Shown here in pieces: positions 42,201 through 52,312 of a DNA stretch of 64,000 bases. Below the pieces are notes generated by a model, which saw only the letters and a list, made by a program, of their open reading frames with translations, searched no databases and was not told where the DNA came from. The stretch is taken from contig OX031065.1 in the NCBI GenBank assembly GCA_943736015.1, forward strand, positions 53,732,992 to 53,796,991. Direction: 5' to 3'. Within the stretch, counting starts at the first letter, position 1; each line of letters opens with the position of its first letter. Position numbers and translations under genes: made by a program. Origin of the DNA: Tridacna crocea (lineage: Eukaryota; Mollusca; Bivalvia; Cardiida; Cardiidae).

Positions 42201-45200
42201 GTAGAAAAGACTGTGGGAAAATGAGAAAATGCTGGTTACCAGCATTTTCTCCTTTTCTCACAGTGTTTTCAAAAGGCTTCATTCTCAGGGGCGTCAAAAG
42301 TAGGGATTGAGTGGTAATGGGTTAACGTGCCGGGAACATATACATCATGTTCCTTGGCAAAAACCAGGTAAAGCCAGTTTTCCTTTTGAGTGCCCGCAAG
42401 CATCATTAAACATGCATCACAAAATCCTAAGTGGCGGCGTCGATTGATCACCAGACTGCATGTTTATGCACCAAACTGCACATTTTAGTAATGTCAGCTT
42501 CCAGTGATGTCAATTTTCATTGAATTGGGGCACTCAGAAGGGAATTTCTATTTCGTCAGCATACTCGATTTGTCAGATTATAAAACGGGAAATTTTCACT
42601 TAACATGCTTTGAAAGGATGGCCTTTAGCTCGGAGCGACATGATTCACCACAGCCGTAAACAAGTTTCAAAGTCCCCTGCCACCTGACCATACAACTAAT
42701 AAAGTCCACCCATGCCGAAATAAGTTGAAGGTTTTTGTTTTTTCACAATTGTTCTACATCTCAAAGTACTTTCTAGGTCAGTAGTCCGTTAGTTTTTATG
42801 CCCTTTCTAAATCTATATTTATGTGTTGACTCAAGAGCTCCTGATACAGGGAGTGACTTTGATTTCAACATTGAAAATATTAATAATTCTCCTCTAAACC
42901 CTGTTTTGGGTGCTCATTACAACTGTCTCATCAAGAAGATTCTAACGAGTACCCACAAACTAGGGTTTCAAAGAGAATTAATGGATTTAAAAAACCATCA
43001 CTCCCTCTTTTTTGGGGCTCTGTTGACTTACCTGGTATACCAACCATAAAGCATCATCCAGATGCAATACCCTGAGGAAGAAGCCTTTAGAAAACATTGT
43101 GGGAAAAGGAGAAAATGCTGGTAACCAGCATTTTCTCCTTTTCCCACAAGGTTTTCTACCCTTCACTAAACAAATTTCAAATTTTCAGTCACTTTTATTT
43201 TGTTGTTTGCAAATATTTTTAATTTGGACAAACCTAAAATTTTGTCCTTTGGTAATGGGTTTATGAACCACCTTTTGCATGCTCTGGCAATCCCTGGTTT
43301 TTACGACCCTGAGACAGAAACATTTTCCCACAATGTTTTCTAGCCTGCTGGAAACAAATTTCAATTTTTGAGTTGCTTTTATTTTTTTGTTTTGTGAGTG
43401 CTTTGAATTTGGACCAGTATAAAATTTTGTCGTTTGGTAAAGTGTTAATGCATCTCCATGATAAATGACACCAGGCATGTCATCACATCACTATGGATCT
43501 ATATTAATCACTTTCATTCAAAATCGGCTGAATCATGAGGTAGACAGGTCCTTGGACATACAGAGAATTGACAAGCGACAACAAGTCTTTGTCGAGGTCA
43601 GCCTTTTCACAGAGAATGGCTCAATTTTAAGTATTTGTAGAGAAAAAAATAATGAAAATATCCGTATTAGAAAGTCTAGGAAATCACTGTGGGAAAAATC
43701 GAAAAGTTTTGTCTAGACTTATCTCTCTTGATTCTGCTTCCTGAGAACTCAACTACACCACTACTCACGCCAAATGTGTGGGCCATTGAAAAATCCCTAA
43801 GTTGCCACCCACTCCTGGGTATCAAACTCAGGACATTATAGTTACGAGGCCGACGCTCGACCTCACAGCCATGGACACCACAAATTTCTGTTGGACCCCC
43901 AGACTTTAGGAATCGGGGTAAAAAATGACCCTATAAATTTGCATCCGGCAAAAACAATTTAGTATCAAGCTTTTCCTTTTTTCCCACAATGCCTTCTACT
44001 ATTTCACCAACAAGTTTCATAAATTGTCCAATTTCTGCTATCTACAAATACTTTCTATGATGTGATGCACAAAATTATTCTAAAATCTCGTTGCCTGGTA
44101 AACATAGAGCATTTCTTACATGTTGTTGTGAGCTTTTTTGAGAGCTTTGGCTGCAGATCCCATAGCTTTAAGGACTTCTGTATTGGTACTAGCATTCTCA
44201 AGGCATTCTCTTTGAAATTCAATGGTTGATAGGGTTCCATCTATCTGTTGAAGCTGCTTCTCATATCGCTTCTTTCTTTTCAATGCTTGAAGGGCAACTG
44301 AAATGAGAATTACTTATACATGAATTTTTGTACTAACATCAATAGGTTTACTGAGATGGATTATATGCACTGGGTCCAAAGTTTCAGTTTTATTACTCAA
44401 TTCATTTCTGTAAATTATAATTAACACAATGTTTTTCACGAGCCATGCATTCAAGCTTGGGAAGTTTGTGAATGGGTTTCCTATTACAGCCCTTGCTGAA
44501 TTGTGGAATAGCAAATAATAATAGTATGGTTAAATTTTGCCTTTGGTTAGTTCAGTTTAAATACACACTCTCACATCTCTTCCTTAGTCTCAATAATGAG
44601 ACACTTCAGTGTTTTTTTTTCATACCTGGACATGTATTGTGCACCGTATCAGCTCAATTCCATCATAAATTTTCCACTTGCAAAGATAGAGCGCTACAGT
44701 AACTTCCTGTTTTGTTGGTTTAATCTGTATTGCAGTGAAAAGCATCTGACTTTTAGTAATAAACATGATCAAAGACAAATTGATAAATCTTTTATTACAT
44801 AAAGAGCTTATTGAGGTCCTTTTAGCAAGTAAATCTCAGAAAAAAAAAAACTGCCAAAATTCATCATGCGTGGTAGCCATTTTGTGTGTATTCAGGAAGG
44901 TAAACAACTCGAATAAAAGATGAAATCAGAAATGCACGTTTTTTTCTATATTCAGCGTTTAAACTGAATATATTTGTAGCCTCCAGTGTCAGTATTCTGT
45001 GATGATAAGGAAACAACTTGATGATATTAAGAATTGAGACCAGAATATGAGCTAGAAATTACTTGCCTTCATAAAACAATCATTTCTGGTCACTTTCATA
45101 TGAAAAGAATAACTAAGATAACTATTTTCATGTTCAATGTGCATAAATAAAGAACAAACCGTTGGCCTTCTTGTGCAAACATGGTGTGACCTACTTCCAG

Positions 45201-47766
45201 TGGCTCAGTACTATTTACAGCATAAAGTCGATGATCTTTGCATTTTTTGAAAGGAAGTGTCTATCGGCACGACGGTCGTGCCGATAAGGTCCCTTATACG
45301 CACGACGGTCATGCCAATATGGTCCCTTATTCGCACGACAGTCGTGCCGATAAGGTCTGGTATTCGCACGACCGTTGTTGGCCTTCATCAAGAGCGTGTA
45401 AATCAGAGCCCTAGGGTCGAAATTATTGCCAAGGGTTTATATAGTGAAATCTTCTTGTTACTATTAATTTAGCCTTATCTTAGGCCTAAGGGGTCTTATG
45501 TTTTACAGGTAGGTATTTAGAATTTTCACATCACACCAAATTAAAAAAATATATATATATCATTGAAATTTGTGTGAAAAAAACAATACAACTCATCAAT
45601 AATTAAGGATCATAAAATTACAAAAAAAAAATGTTGATAGTATTCCCTTAAAAGGCTACGTAGCCTCTTTTAAAGCTATTTTTAGATTTCACGCCAAAAA
45701 TCAATAAAGCATTGTGGGAATGATAAGTGACTGGCACGTGACTAATAACACTTAAATTCCATTACATAACAAACATGTAATAATTATTTTCCATAATGTC
45801 TTCTTCGGAAGGATGTTTGAAACTTTGTGTGTGTTTTCCTGTATTTAAATGAGAGAATTGATAATCTAAAAATAGAACGTGTCTCCTGTTGGTGTCAACC
45901 TGATTGGTAATAAATCTCTAATTTCTTATATTATCGTATGGTTTTCGACTACTTGGGTTTTATGAATGCAAATTAAAAGGCTTTGGGAGTATAAGGATGA
46001 TTTTTTTGCATTTTTGTAAAATTTTCGTCCCAAAATCTGAAGGGCCACCTCTAAACCATTCCGAAGTATTATAATGTTTTGTGTGAAGGGATCTTATGTA
46101 GGCCTATCAGCCAGTGGAGCGATATGTACAGGAGTGTTGAGGAACAAATCTAGTAAAGGAAGAAACATTTGAGTTTCATTGTAGAGGAGGAGGAGGAACT
46201 TGGAGAAAAAAAAAAGATCCCGGCCCCAGTCAAAGTAGGGGGGAAATTAGCCGGATCACCTACCCTCAATGGTCACAACTATCCGCACAATCGGTGATAT
46301 CTTTAGAATTTTGAGAAAAAAAGTAACTGGATCGAAGGGCCGCCGAAAATGAAAAAAAAAAGATGGCTTTGTAATATGGTAAACAAAATTTCCGGTACCT
46401 AAACCCTATCCCCCCTTTAAATAAAGTGAATATTTTTTTCCCAAACGCAATAGTTAAAGCACTGTCAGTAGTCCATTTTCTGTCGTGCGGATAGTGGTTC
46501 GACTGTTGTGCGAATAAGAATGGTTATCGGCACGACCGTCGTGCCGATAACCTCCATTATATGCACGACCGTCGTGCGGATAGCCTCGGCCTTTTTGAAC
46601 AGTAACAATACTTATCATCAAGAAAAAAGAAGTAGATTACTCTAACATACGATAAATAGTTTATTTTCTGGTGTATTTGTCTCAAATTTAGGGGATGAGA
46701 CATTCGAATATTGGTAAGGGTTACGAGCAGAAATACCGTGTGGTATCATCAAAATGTGCTCTACAAGATGTACACAAAAATCAAGGTTCAAGGACACTCG
46801 CGGAATGACTCTTGACCATATTTCAAACAAAGGATTATCAAATACCCAAACAAAAGAAATTAGGAGAGTTCAAACTTGCCCACAGCATCTGTGGGGAGGT
46901 TTCAACTGAAATTCTGTACCCAAAGGCGACAAGTCAAAAAGTTACATCGCCTTTGGGGACACATCTTCGCGAGCCAAGGATACTAACTCCACTTTGTTCG
47001 TTACGTACCTTGGCTGCTCGCCTCTTTAAAAATCGAAACTCCCGCTGCGCCACCTATCGAATATCACAAGTTGCGTAACCTTTGCTGATGTTATTTCTGA
47101 CCAATCAAGATGCTCGTAAAAAATTTGTTGGGCAATGCATCAAATATGGCTGCGCTTTCGGAATCATCAGATCAGAAACAAGACGAACAGACATATGATA
47201 ATCCGCAATCATTTGGCTGTAGAACTCCTCCTAATACTTCACATAATTGATCGTAAACTATGTAAAACTTATTAAATATCGATCGTCTACTCTTGTTTGG
47301 CAAATTTTCGTCACAGACACGACAACTTTCGTTTTTGATAGGCGCCGCCATTGTTGTTTTCTGTTTCGCGAAAGATTTCTTATTACGAATGGTTTGATTG
47401 GACGCGATGGATTTTGATCGCATCCAATGAAATGGCGCAGCGGGAGCTTCGATTTTTAAAGAGGCGAGCGGCCAAGGGTACTACCTTAGTATCCTTGACT
47501 TGCGAAGATGTTGGGGACAGAGATCTGTACTAATCTCTTCCTGAATTTTTTTGTTTTATTGGGTGATTACCTCTTTTATTTTTTGTCCCGTTTTTCTTTG
47601 CGGTCGCTAGCTCTGAGTCTACTTTCTTCTCTAAGAAGTCTGATTTTTTCATCAACATTTCCTCAATTTCCCTCAAACGTTGGATAGCTTCTTGGGGTGT
47701 TGGCTCCTTTTCCCCTTTTTTGCCTGATCCGAAAACCCTCTGGAAGAAACTTTTGTTGTCACCCAT
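39193..47766 (-). CDS. CHMP4: CHMP4, charged multivesicular body protein 4 (ESCRT-III, Snf7)
   Basis: Five exons on the minus strand (47766-47571, 44297-44120, 41971-41857, 40693-40570, 39251-39193) join in frame to 672 nt, 223 aa, the usual CHMP4 length. The start is followed by a basic N terminus and PTPQEAIQRLREIEEML, then TKNKR, LQALKRKKRYEKQL and TLSTIEFQRECLENA (helices 1-2), DVDKVHELMEDVAEQQ, AISNPVGFNTEFDD and an acidic Glu-rich tail. The C-terminal LAQLEAW fits the amphipathic helix that binds the ALIX Bro1 domain. CHMP4 is the main filament-forming subunit of ESCRT-III in endosomal sorting, cytokinetic abscission and membrane repair. All splice sites are GT/AG and phases match. The introns are loaded with MITEs but every coding exon is clean, so the gene looks functional. 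The A/B/C subtype of vertebrates does not apply. Confidence 0.97.
39280..39500. mobile_element. family A MITE in CHMP4 intron 4
   Basis: Diverged ends (CTCTTTACAACAC / GTGTGGTAAGGG); palindrome GGAGAAAATGCTGG / CTAGCATTTTCTCC present. Confidence 0.72.
39637..39847. mobile_element. family B MITE in CHMP4 intron 4
   Basis: TTAA 39637-39640 and 39844-39847; the right one is shared with the next family A copy. Confidence 0.75.
39844..40060. mobile_element. family A MITE in CHMP4 intron 4
   Basis: Left TTAA intact; the right end fades after TTGGACAAGCCTAAAATA. Confidence 0.78.
40570..40693 (-). CDS. CHMP4: CHMP4 exon 4
   Basis: 124 nt, acceptor cctatatag, donor gtaaat. It encodes the acidic EDLEAELEELEQEELDERLL and the linker to PAKKK. 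Confidence 0.94.
40790..40915. repeat. family L repeat in CHMP4 intron 3
   Basis: AAGTTTCCACCCTAGTCAGC ... AGAGCATGGCTC. Confidence 0.6.
41004..41230. mobile_element. family A MITE in CHMP4 intron 3
   Basis: Ends CTCATTACCAAACAAC and TTAATGGGTTA; followed directly by a half copy. Confidence 0.8.
41229..41315. mobile_element. family A half copy
   Basis: Only one arm: ATCAGCATTTTCTCCTTTTC to GTGTGGTAAAGGATTAA, apparently truncated at the palindrome tip. Confidence 0.72.
41495..41818. repeat. dispersed bivalve-type repeat in CHMP4 intron 3
   Basis: ACTAGAGCTGTCACTGAATG, then ATACCCCAGCC, a GACAGACA-rich stretch and GCGGGGGTATAAAA. It resembles a repeat often met in bivalve genomes (recall, not searched). 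Confidence 0.5.
41857..41971 (-). CDS. CHMP4: CHMP4 exon 3
   Basis: 115 nt, acceptor tttcaacag, donor gtaagt. It encodes DVDKVHELMEDVAEQQDIAN to FNTEFDD. Confidence 0.95.
42058..42705 (-). mobile_element. family E repeat, copy 3, split by a MITE
   Basis: Reverse orientation. Family E sequence stops at TCTGATTGGTTAA (42100), resumes at TTAACGTGCCGGGAACATA (42322) and runs to the GTATGGTCAGGTGGCAGGGG palindrome arm. Confidence 0.8.
42097..42325. mobile_element. family A MITE nested in family E at TTAA
   Basis: TTAA 42097-42100 and 42322-42325. The uninterrupted site ATTGGTTAACATGCCGGG exists (as complement) in family E copies at about 960 and 28675, so the element inserted at and duplicated TTAA. 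Confidence 0.92.
42835..43025. mobile_element. family J element, copy 2, CHMP4 intron 2
   Basis: CAAGAGCTCCTGATACAGGG start and GGGTGCTCATTACAAC ... TTCTAACGAGTACCC centre; more diverged than copy 1. Confidence 0.65.
43072..43262. mobile_element. family A MITE, left end missing
   Basis: Begins at CCCTGAGGAAGAAGCC; palindrome intact; right end TTTGGTAATGGGTTTA. Confidence 0.78.
43283..43447. mobile_element. family A MITE, palindrome deleted
   Basis: CAATCCCTGGTTTTTACGAC to GAAACATTTTCCCACAATG: one palindrome arm is gone; right end GTAAAGTGTTAA. Confidence 0.75.
43535..43640. repeat. family L fragment
   Basis: GACAAGCGACAACAAGTCTT, GTCGAGGTCAGCC, AGAGAATGGCTCA. Confidence 0.45.
43750..43890 (-). 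mobile_element. tRNA-derived SINE head
   Basis: Minus-strand A box TGGCTGTGAGG (43871-43861) and B box GAGTTTGATACCC (43829-43817). A different tRNA head from the SINE at 36.6 kb. Confidence 0.65.
43966..44102. mobile_element. family A fragment next to CHMP4 exon 2
   Basis: Right half only (CTTTTCCTTTTTTCCCACAA ... CGTTGCCTGGTAAA), ending 18 bp from the exon boundary. Confidence 0.65.
44120..44297 (-). CDS. CHMP4: CHMP4 exon 2
   Basis: 178 nt, acceptor atttcag, donor gtaaga. It encodes ALQALKRKKRYEKQLQQIDG to KKAHNN, the basic helix 1/2 core. Confidence 0.95.
45256..46588. mobile_element. element with ends made of GCACGAC palindromes
   Basis: Left end 45256-45376 has four units around GCACGACGGTCGTGC spaced by ATAAGGTCCCTTAT; right end 46482-46588 has four similar units. 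The interior includes a family G copy. In CHMP4 intron 1; no transposase seen. Confidence 0.6.
45540..46080 (-). repeat. dispersed repeat (family G), copy 2
   Basis: Complement of 23505-24335 without the nested insertion: CTTAAAAGGCTACGTAGCCT, AAAGGCTTTGGGAGTATAAG, CCCAAAATCTGAAGGGCCAC. Confidence 0.7.
46960..47510. mobile_element. inverted-repeat element around the zinc-finger-like frame
   Basis: Left arm 46960-47052 and right arm 47432-47510 are imperfect reverse complements: ACATCTTCGC..CAAGGATAC, then GCTCGCCTCTTTAAAAATCG and CCCGCTGCGCCA. The enclosed DNA is the zinc-finger-like frame. Related sequence (catcttcgcaagccaagg) recurs at 63922-63940. Confidence 0.6.
47172..47351 (-). CDS. 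small zinc-finger-like reading frame (ZAD-like N terminus) in CHMP4 intron 1
   Basis: From an internal ATG at 47351 the frame reads MAAPIKNESCRVCDENLPNK, then SRRSIF, QLCEVLGG and GLSYVCSSCF before TGA. Two C-x2-C pairs about 45 residues apart, with SRRSIF and VLG between, resemble the N-terminal zinc-associated region of invertebrate proteins of the type CRVC...SRRSIF...VCxxC. The frame can be extended upstream to 47423. It ends right after the last CxxC, where relatives continue, so it is a truncated gene or a lone exon with no clear donor. It lies between ~80 bp inverted repeats, so it is probably cargo or a gene fragment of a mobile element rather than part of CHMP4. Confidence 0.5.
   Translation of the reverse strand: MAAPIKNESCRVCDENLPNKSRRSIFNKFYIVYDQLCEVLGGVLQPNDCGLSYVCSSCF
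47571..47766 (-). CDS. CHMP4: CHMP4 exon 1
   Basis: 196 nt from ATG (47766) to donor gtaatc, encoding the first 65 codons (MGDNKSFFQRVFGSGKKGEK to TKNKR). Confidence 0.95.
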
Positions 47767-47769
47767 GTT

Positions 47770-47960
47770 TCTTCCTGTTTATCCCCACAAGTATCAATAT
47801 CACAAGTGTCAATAAAATGCGTTTACAGTTGTGTATCTAGTTTTTTTTTTTCCCTGTCAAAATAGGGAATTTCCAAATTCTTCTAAAACAACCCAAGCAG
47901 TGAAATCCAAGTACAATTCGATTGGATTAAATAAATAGGACTTCCGATGCTGGTATCCGG
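47770..47960 (-). promoter_or_regulatory. CHMP4 upstream region
   Basis: The promoter is expected here. An ETS-like CGGAAGT (minus strand, 47946-47940) lies 175 bp before the ATG; no TATA box was seen. The assignment rests on position only. Confidence 0.3.
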
Positions 47961-48019
47961 CTTTTTGCTAAAGAATTGCTTGCAGCCGGTAGCAAGAAAG
48001 AGAAAGCGAAACAAAAAGT

Positions 48020-48460
48020 TGCGATTTGTATAACACACAAATCTATATTTAGGTTTTGACTAAACCCTGAGTTGTTCGCTTCAACACAGTCATATGATTT
48101 TTAGTCGTATTCTGTTAAGTGTTAAAACAAACCTTTATCTGTTTAACCAATTTTAGGATCGACAAAAAAAAAAGGACAGAATTACCCGAAAGATTAAAAA
48201 CAATCAGGGAACAGAAAACATTGGCAGGATCTGTTTTATGCGTAAATTTTGACTTGCTCATTTTTGGATATAGCATTATTATTTTGCAGGAATGTTCCTC
48301 AGATAGAGGTCTACAGAATTCCCTAAAAAAAAAGATCCGTCAAAAAACATGGCTTTTATGGGAGACTGATTTTCCTTTCATGGTATAAAGTAAAATCTTT
48401 GAAAAATTTCTTCTCTCAAACTTGTTTTGATTTCATTGTTGTATTGCAGGTTAGTTCCTA
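48020..48460. other. no gene recognised
   Basis: One 89-codon frame without motif; possible CHMP4 promoter side. Confidence 0.4.
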
Positions 48461-48465
48461 TGGCA

Positions 48466-49851
48466 GGGTTCCCTCTGGCTGCTTTTTTTCTTGCGCCATC
48501 ACTTTCGCCAAATGAGAAAAGTTTGCGCCAAATTGAAATAATTGGAGCCAGTTGGTGCCAATCTTGAAATCAATCAATCAATATCTTTATTCAAGTATTT
48601 AGGCCTCTGGCCCATATACACTTACAAAATATTCAATTTTTGTATAATAAGTGACATCCTCATTATAAATGAAAACAGAGTTTAGTTTACTTTTTGTTTG
48701 CTTATCATCAATTGAGTAAGTATTTGTAACATGACTGACAGTTGGAACAGATCTAGATCAGAAGACACAGATATGCAGTCCTATCTAGGTCTGTTCAAAC
48801 TGTCAATGAGAATTTTACTCCATGAAAAAACACAATCACAAAGGATTGGTCAATAAGTTACCACTGCATGGTTGTGTCAGGAGCAATAATATAAACAAGA
48901 AAACATTTGTTTTTATCTGATTTGATTACTTGTATCTATGTTGAATGTGTGAATATATTCCAATATTCCAAAACTTAGTTTTGTTAACGCTGAAAAATCA
49001 TTATGTATTAAGTTTAAGTACCAGTAGATCTGTCATTAAAATTTGAAAAACCACTGTGACAAAAGCAGAAATAGGTCATTGATAACCATTTCATCTGTTG
49101 TAACAAAATTTTTTAAAGAGAGACTTTTATGAAACAGATAGAGGTCTAAATGGTACAAATCAAACAACAAAGTCAACATGAGAAAAAATGTTACAAAAGT
49201 AGAAATTGTTCATTTAGAGAAATTTCTAGATCTAGAAAAAATGTTCATGAGAGAACTTTTTACATTTTGAAACATTCTTAAGTTAAAATGTTAAAAACCA
49301 AACCAGTTTTTCGAAAGGTGGGCGATTAATGCAGGAAAACGACATATAAAACTTCAAGGACGACGATAACATGACCGTCCGGGTTTTAGTCACTGCCGAC
49401 GCGGTCGGCATTTCGGAAACCGCGGTATATTAATTTAACACAGAATATATCGATTCTACTGCAGTTATGATTAATTTTGATATTGAGAAATATTCACGAT
49501 TTATATGGGACTCTGGTCTTCGATACTTTAACTTTCTTACAGTTTTCCCAAATTAACTGACGCTAGCCGGAAGTTAGTTATCGGAAGTGTACGTATATTC
49601 GGATAGTTTGGTGTAAATTTGTTACCGATCTGTAAAGTAACGTGCATTAGTTTATCCCTGCTAACTTGACCTTATCGATGAATTAGCGGTCATTCATCCA
49701 TGCAATGCGTTGAAAGGGACCAATATCACAATGTACGGCACCCCGATAGGAGAAATATCGGCGCCAGTCATTTTCGCCAATCAGCATTTTCTTGCGCCAG
49801 TTTTAAAAATCTATCGCAAATGGCGCCAAATGCGAAGCCCAGCGGGAACCC
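48466..49851. mobile_element. ~1.4 kb TIR element
   Basis: Ends GGGTTCCCTCTGGC and GCCCAGCGGGAACCC are inverted; subterminal GCGCCA(A) motifs cluster at both ends. The interior holds a LINE 3' tail, a GATC palindrome (48745-48800) and no transposase frame. Confidence 0.6.
48566..48660 (-). mobile_element. 3' tail of a non-LTR element
   Basis: On the minus strand GGGCCAGAGGCCTAAATACT, TGAATAAAGATAT and (TGAT)n: a hairpin, poly(A)-signal-like hexamer and tetranucleotide tail typical of LINE or SINE 3' ends. Confidence 0.6.
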
Positions 49852-49864
49852 TGTATGGTGGTAA

Positions 49865-50079
49865 GTCTTTACCATACAATCCTGACTTTTAACTACCCTA
49901 AAGAAGAAGTTTTTGGAAAACACTCTTGGAAAAGGAGAAAATGCTGGTAATCAGCATTTTCTCCTTTTCCCTCAGTGTTTTCTACTCTTTCAAAGAGAGA
50001 AATCATCATTTCATCAATGTTTCTGCAAATGCTTTCAGTTTGGTCACATCCCAAATTTTGTCGTTTGGTAAAGAGTTAA
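49865..50079. mobile_element. family A MITE
   Basis: Right TTAA intact; left GTCTTTACCATACAATCC. Confidence 0.82.
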
Positions 50080-50481
50080 AGATGGTTGCTTTGCATAATC
50101 TATAATCCTTTTAATATAAAACAAGAGAACCTCTGCACTTTTATTAATTCTGGTAAAGGTTTGTTGACCTACTGGTGACTTAGTACAAAGAGGGACAGGG
50201 CTTTACTGTTATGTGTGATATGGCATTTTGTTATCCTATCAAACTGATCCTAAAACTTCAATGAAATAATTGCCACAATACATATTTTCTATATTTTGAT
50301 GTTTCCCCACCTAAAATGGTTTGTAACAAGACCCTCTTTAACTATAACCAGAAGACAGAATTTTTATAACTGGTCATAATTGAAAGATGTTGCAGACAAC
50401 ATAATAAATCTTCAAATTAGTAAAATTTGTATCAAAAAGGGTAGAAATTATTGTGTAAAACTAAGAAAATGCATGTCACTA

Positions 50482-50690
50482 TTATTTCTTCTCAGAGAAT
50501 TTATGATAGTCATTACAACAGGATACATTCCTATCTTGCTTCTGAATAACCTGTGTATGATGGCCTAGATGATTATGTGGGAAAGCAGCCAATGACTTAG
50601 GAACACCATAGTGAGAGGTGCTGGAATAAAAAAGCTGGGAGAGCATGTATAGGTGAAGTGGTTGCAGCTGTGATATCATTGACAGTACTT
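50482..50690 (+). mobile_element. SINE body, headless
   Basis: TAGTCATTACAACAGGATAC ... GTGGGAAAGCAGCCAATGAC ... GTGAAGTGGTTGCAG, the body shared by three other SINEs here. Confidence 0.65.
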
Positions 50691-50697
50691 TATTGTA

Positions 50698-50926
50698 TTA
50701 ACCCTTTACCCCATAAGGCATTTCTATGGTATCTCTAATTGACCCTAAATAACAGCAATGATGAAGCCCTTTCTTATGTGTATATGACACCTTTTGATAG
50801 TGTAGAAAACATTGTGGCAAAAGGTGAAATTGCTCGTCACGAGCAATTTCACCTTTTGCCACAATGTGTTCCAAAGTCTCCTTCAAGCAATGCATAGAAA
50901 TGAGTATCTATGGAGTAAAGGGTTAA
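50698..50926. mobile_element. TTAA MITE, variant related to family A
   Basis: TTAACCCTTTACCCCATA ... TGGAGTAAAGGGTTAA with perfect arms GGCAAAAGGTGAAATTGCTC / GAGCAATTTCACCTTTTGCC. Internal flanks differ from the main family. Confidence 0.82.
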
Positions 50927-51136
50927 ATCTTAGGCTGTTAAGTGCAACTCAAGGACCTTTTACAGACAGTGCTGATCAAGATCAGATTGCACAGAACATA
51001 TAGTCTGATCTTTGATCTACACTGTCCAATAAGGGGATGTCTAATCCTGAAAAAGATACCTTTGAAATAGCCAAATTTTGGTTTTTACTATCAGTTTGAA
51101 GGTTTTATCTCAGTTACATAGTAGGATAAGGGTTAA
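50923..51136. mobile_element. family B MITE
   Basis: Shares TTAA 50923-50926 with the preceding element; right TTAA 51133-51136; palindrome AAGATCAGATTGCACAG. Confidence 0.78.
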
Positions 51137-52239
51137 ATTCTTAACCAACAAATCTACCAAACTATAAAAGTTTTGTAGTCTTTGGTTTTAAATAGCATCT
51201 GCAGATGTTATCTACTGTTTGATCAAAAGTTTCTCAAAAGAAGGACTTTGCGAGGGATATGAAATCGTTGTGGCAGGAGGAAAATTGCTTGTAACCAACA
51301 GTTTTCCTCAAGATTCCCAACATGTTTTCCAAAAGCCTAAGTAGTGTCCCTAAATATCCGGACTGTCACGTGAAGGGTTAAATTGCATGAGAATTATTCG
51401 ATAAAAAAAAAATGTATAAAAAATATAATCATAATTATACAAGCATACTATTGATTTAAAGCTACGGCGTAGTCTACATAATTATGTGTAAATATAATTT
51501 TCCTTGATTCACATACGACGAAAAAAATGGATAAATAGTCATTTTTCTCAATTAGATACAGTTTATTTACGATATCAAATTATATCCTTTACCAATCGAC
51601 CCAATAAATGAAGCCTATAGACCCGTAATGCAAAACTATTGCAGTTGGGATTTTTTGAAAAAAATTGTGGTCTAGGGGAGAAAACTCGTACTGCCTAAGA
51701 GTAAGAGAAAACCAAGAGTAATCTCCCTTATAATGATCTGCACACCCCCCCCCTTTTCATCATTTCTCCTAGACGCTTGACGGATCAAAGTACTACACAC
51801 AACACTGAGGAAAAGGTGACATGCATGTATCGGTTTTAATCTGTTTTTAATGAAGATTTTTATTAATTTTAACAAGAGAGTTTCATTGACATTGATTTCG
51901 ATACAATAACGCTAGAATCTAATTTTTAAGAAAGAACATTTCCTGCTTTATTTCTTGAAATTCGAATGGAATCATCGAGGAAGGTTTGAATCCTGGAGAA
52001 TCGCCATTTGCAAAGTTATGAGATTTGCTGACGGCAATCAGTATCATACTCCATAGAATGTATGATCTGATTTTCTGTTTACATAGTCCGCTTGTTTTGT
52101 TGAACCTTTGTAGTGTTAAAATCTCTACAAGATAGATTTAATGGACTGTAGAGTCTATATATTTAAACCAGCGAAAGAGGTCCACATGTAGGCGCGAAAA
52201 AACTTCATTGAAGCGCCATATACAATAATAGTTGTCTTT

Positions 52240-52312
52240 GCATCCAGTGTAGATTAAGATCAGACTGCACAGAACGTTCAGTCTGGTCTTGATCTACACT
52301 GTCCGCTTTGCT
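52240..52312. repeat. GATC palindrome, family B core
   Basis: AGTGTAGATTAAGATCAGAC ... GTCTTGATCTACACT, matching 60845-60908 in the duplicate. Confidence 0.7.
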
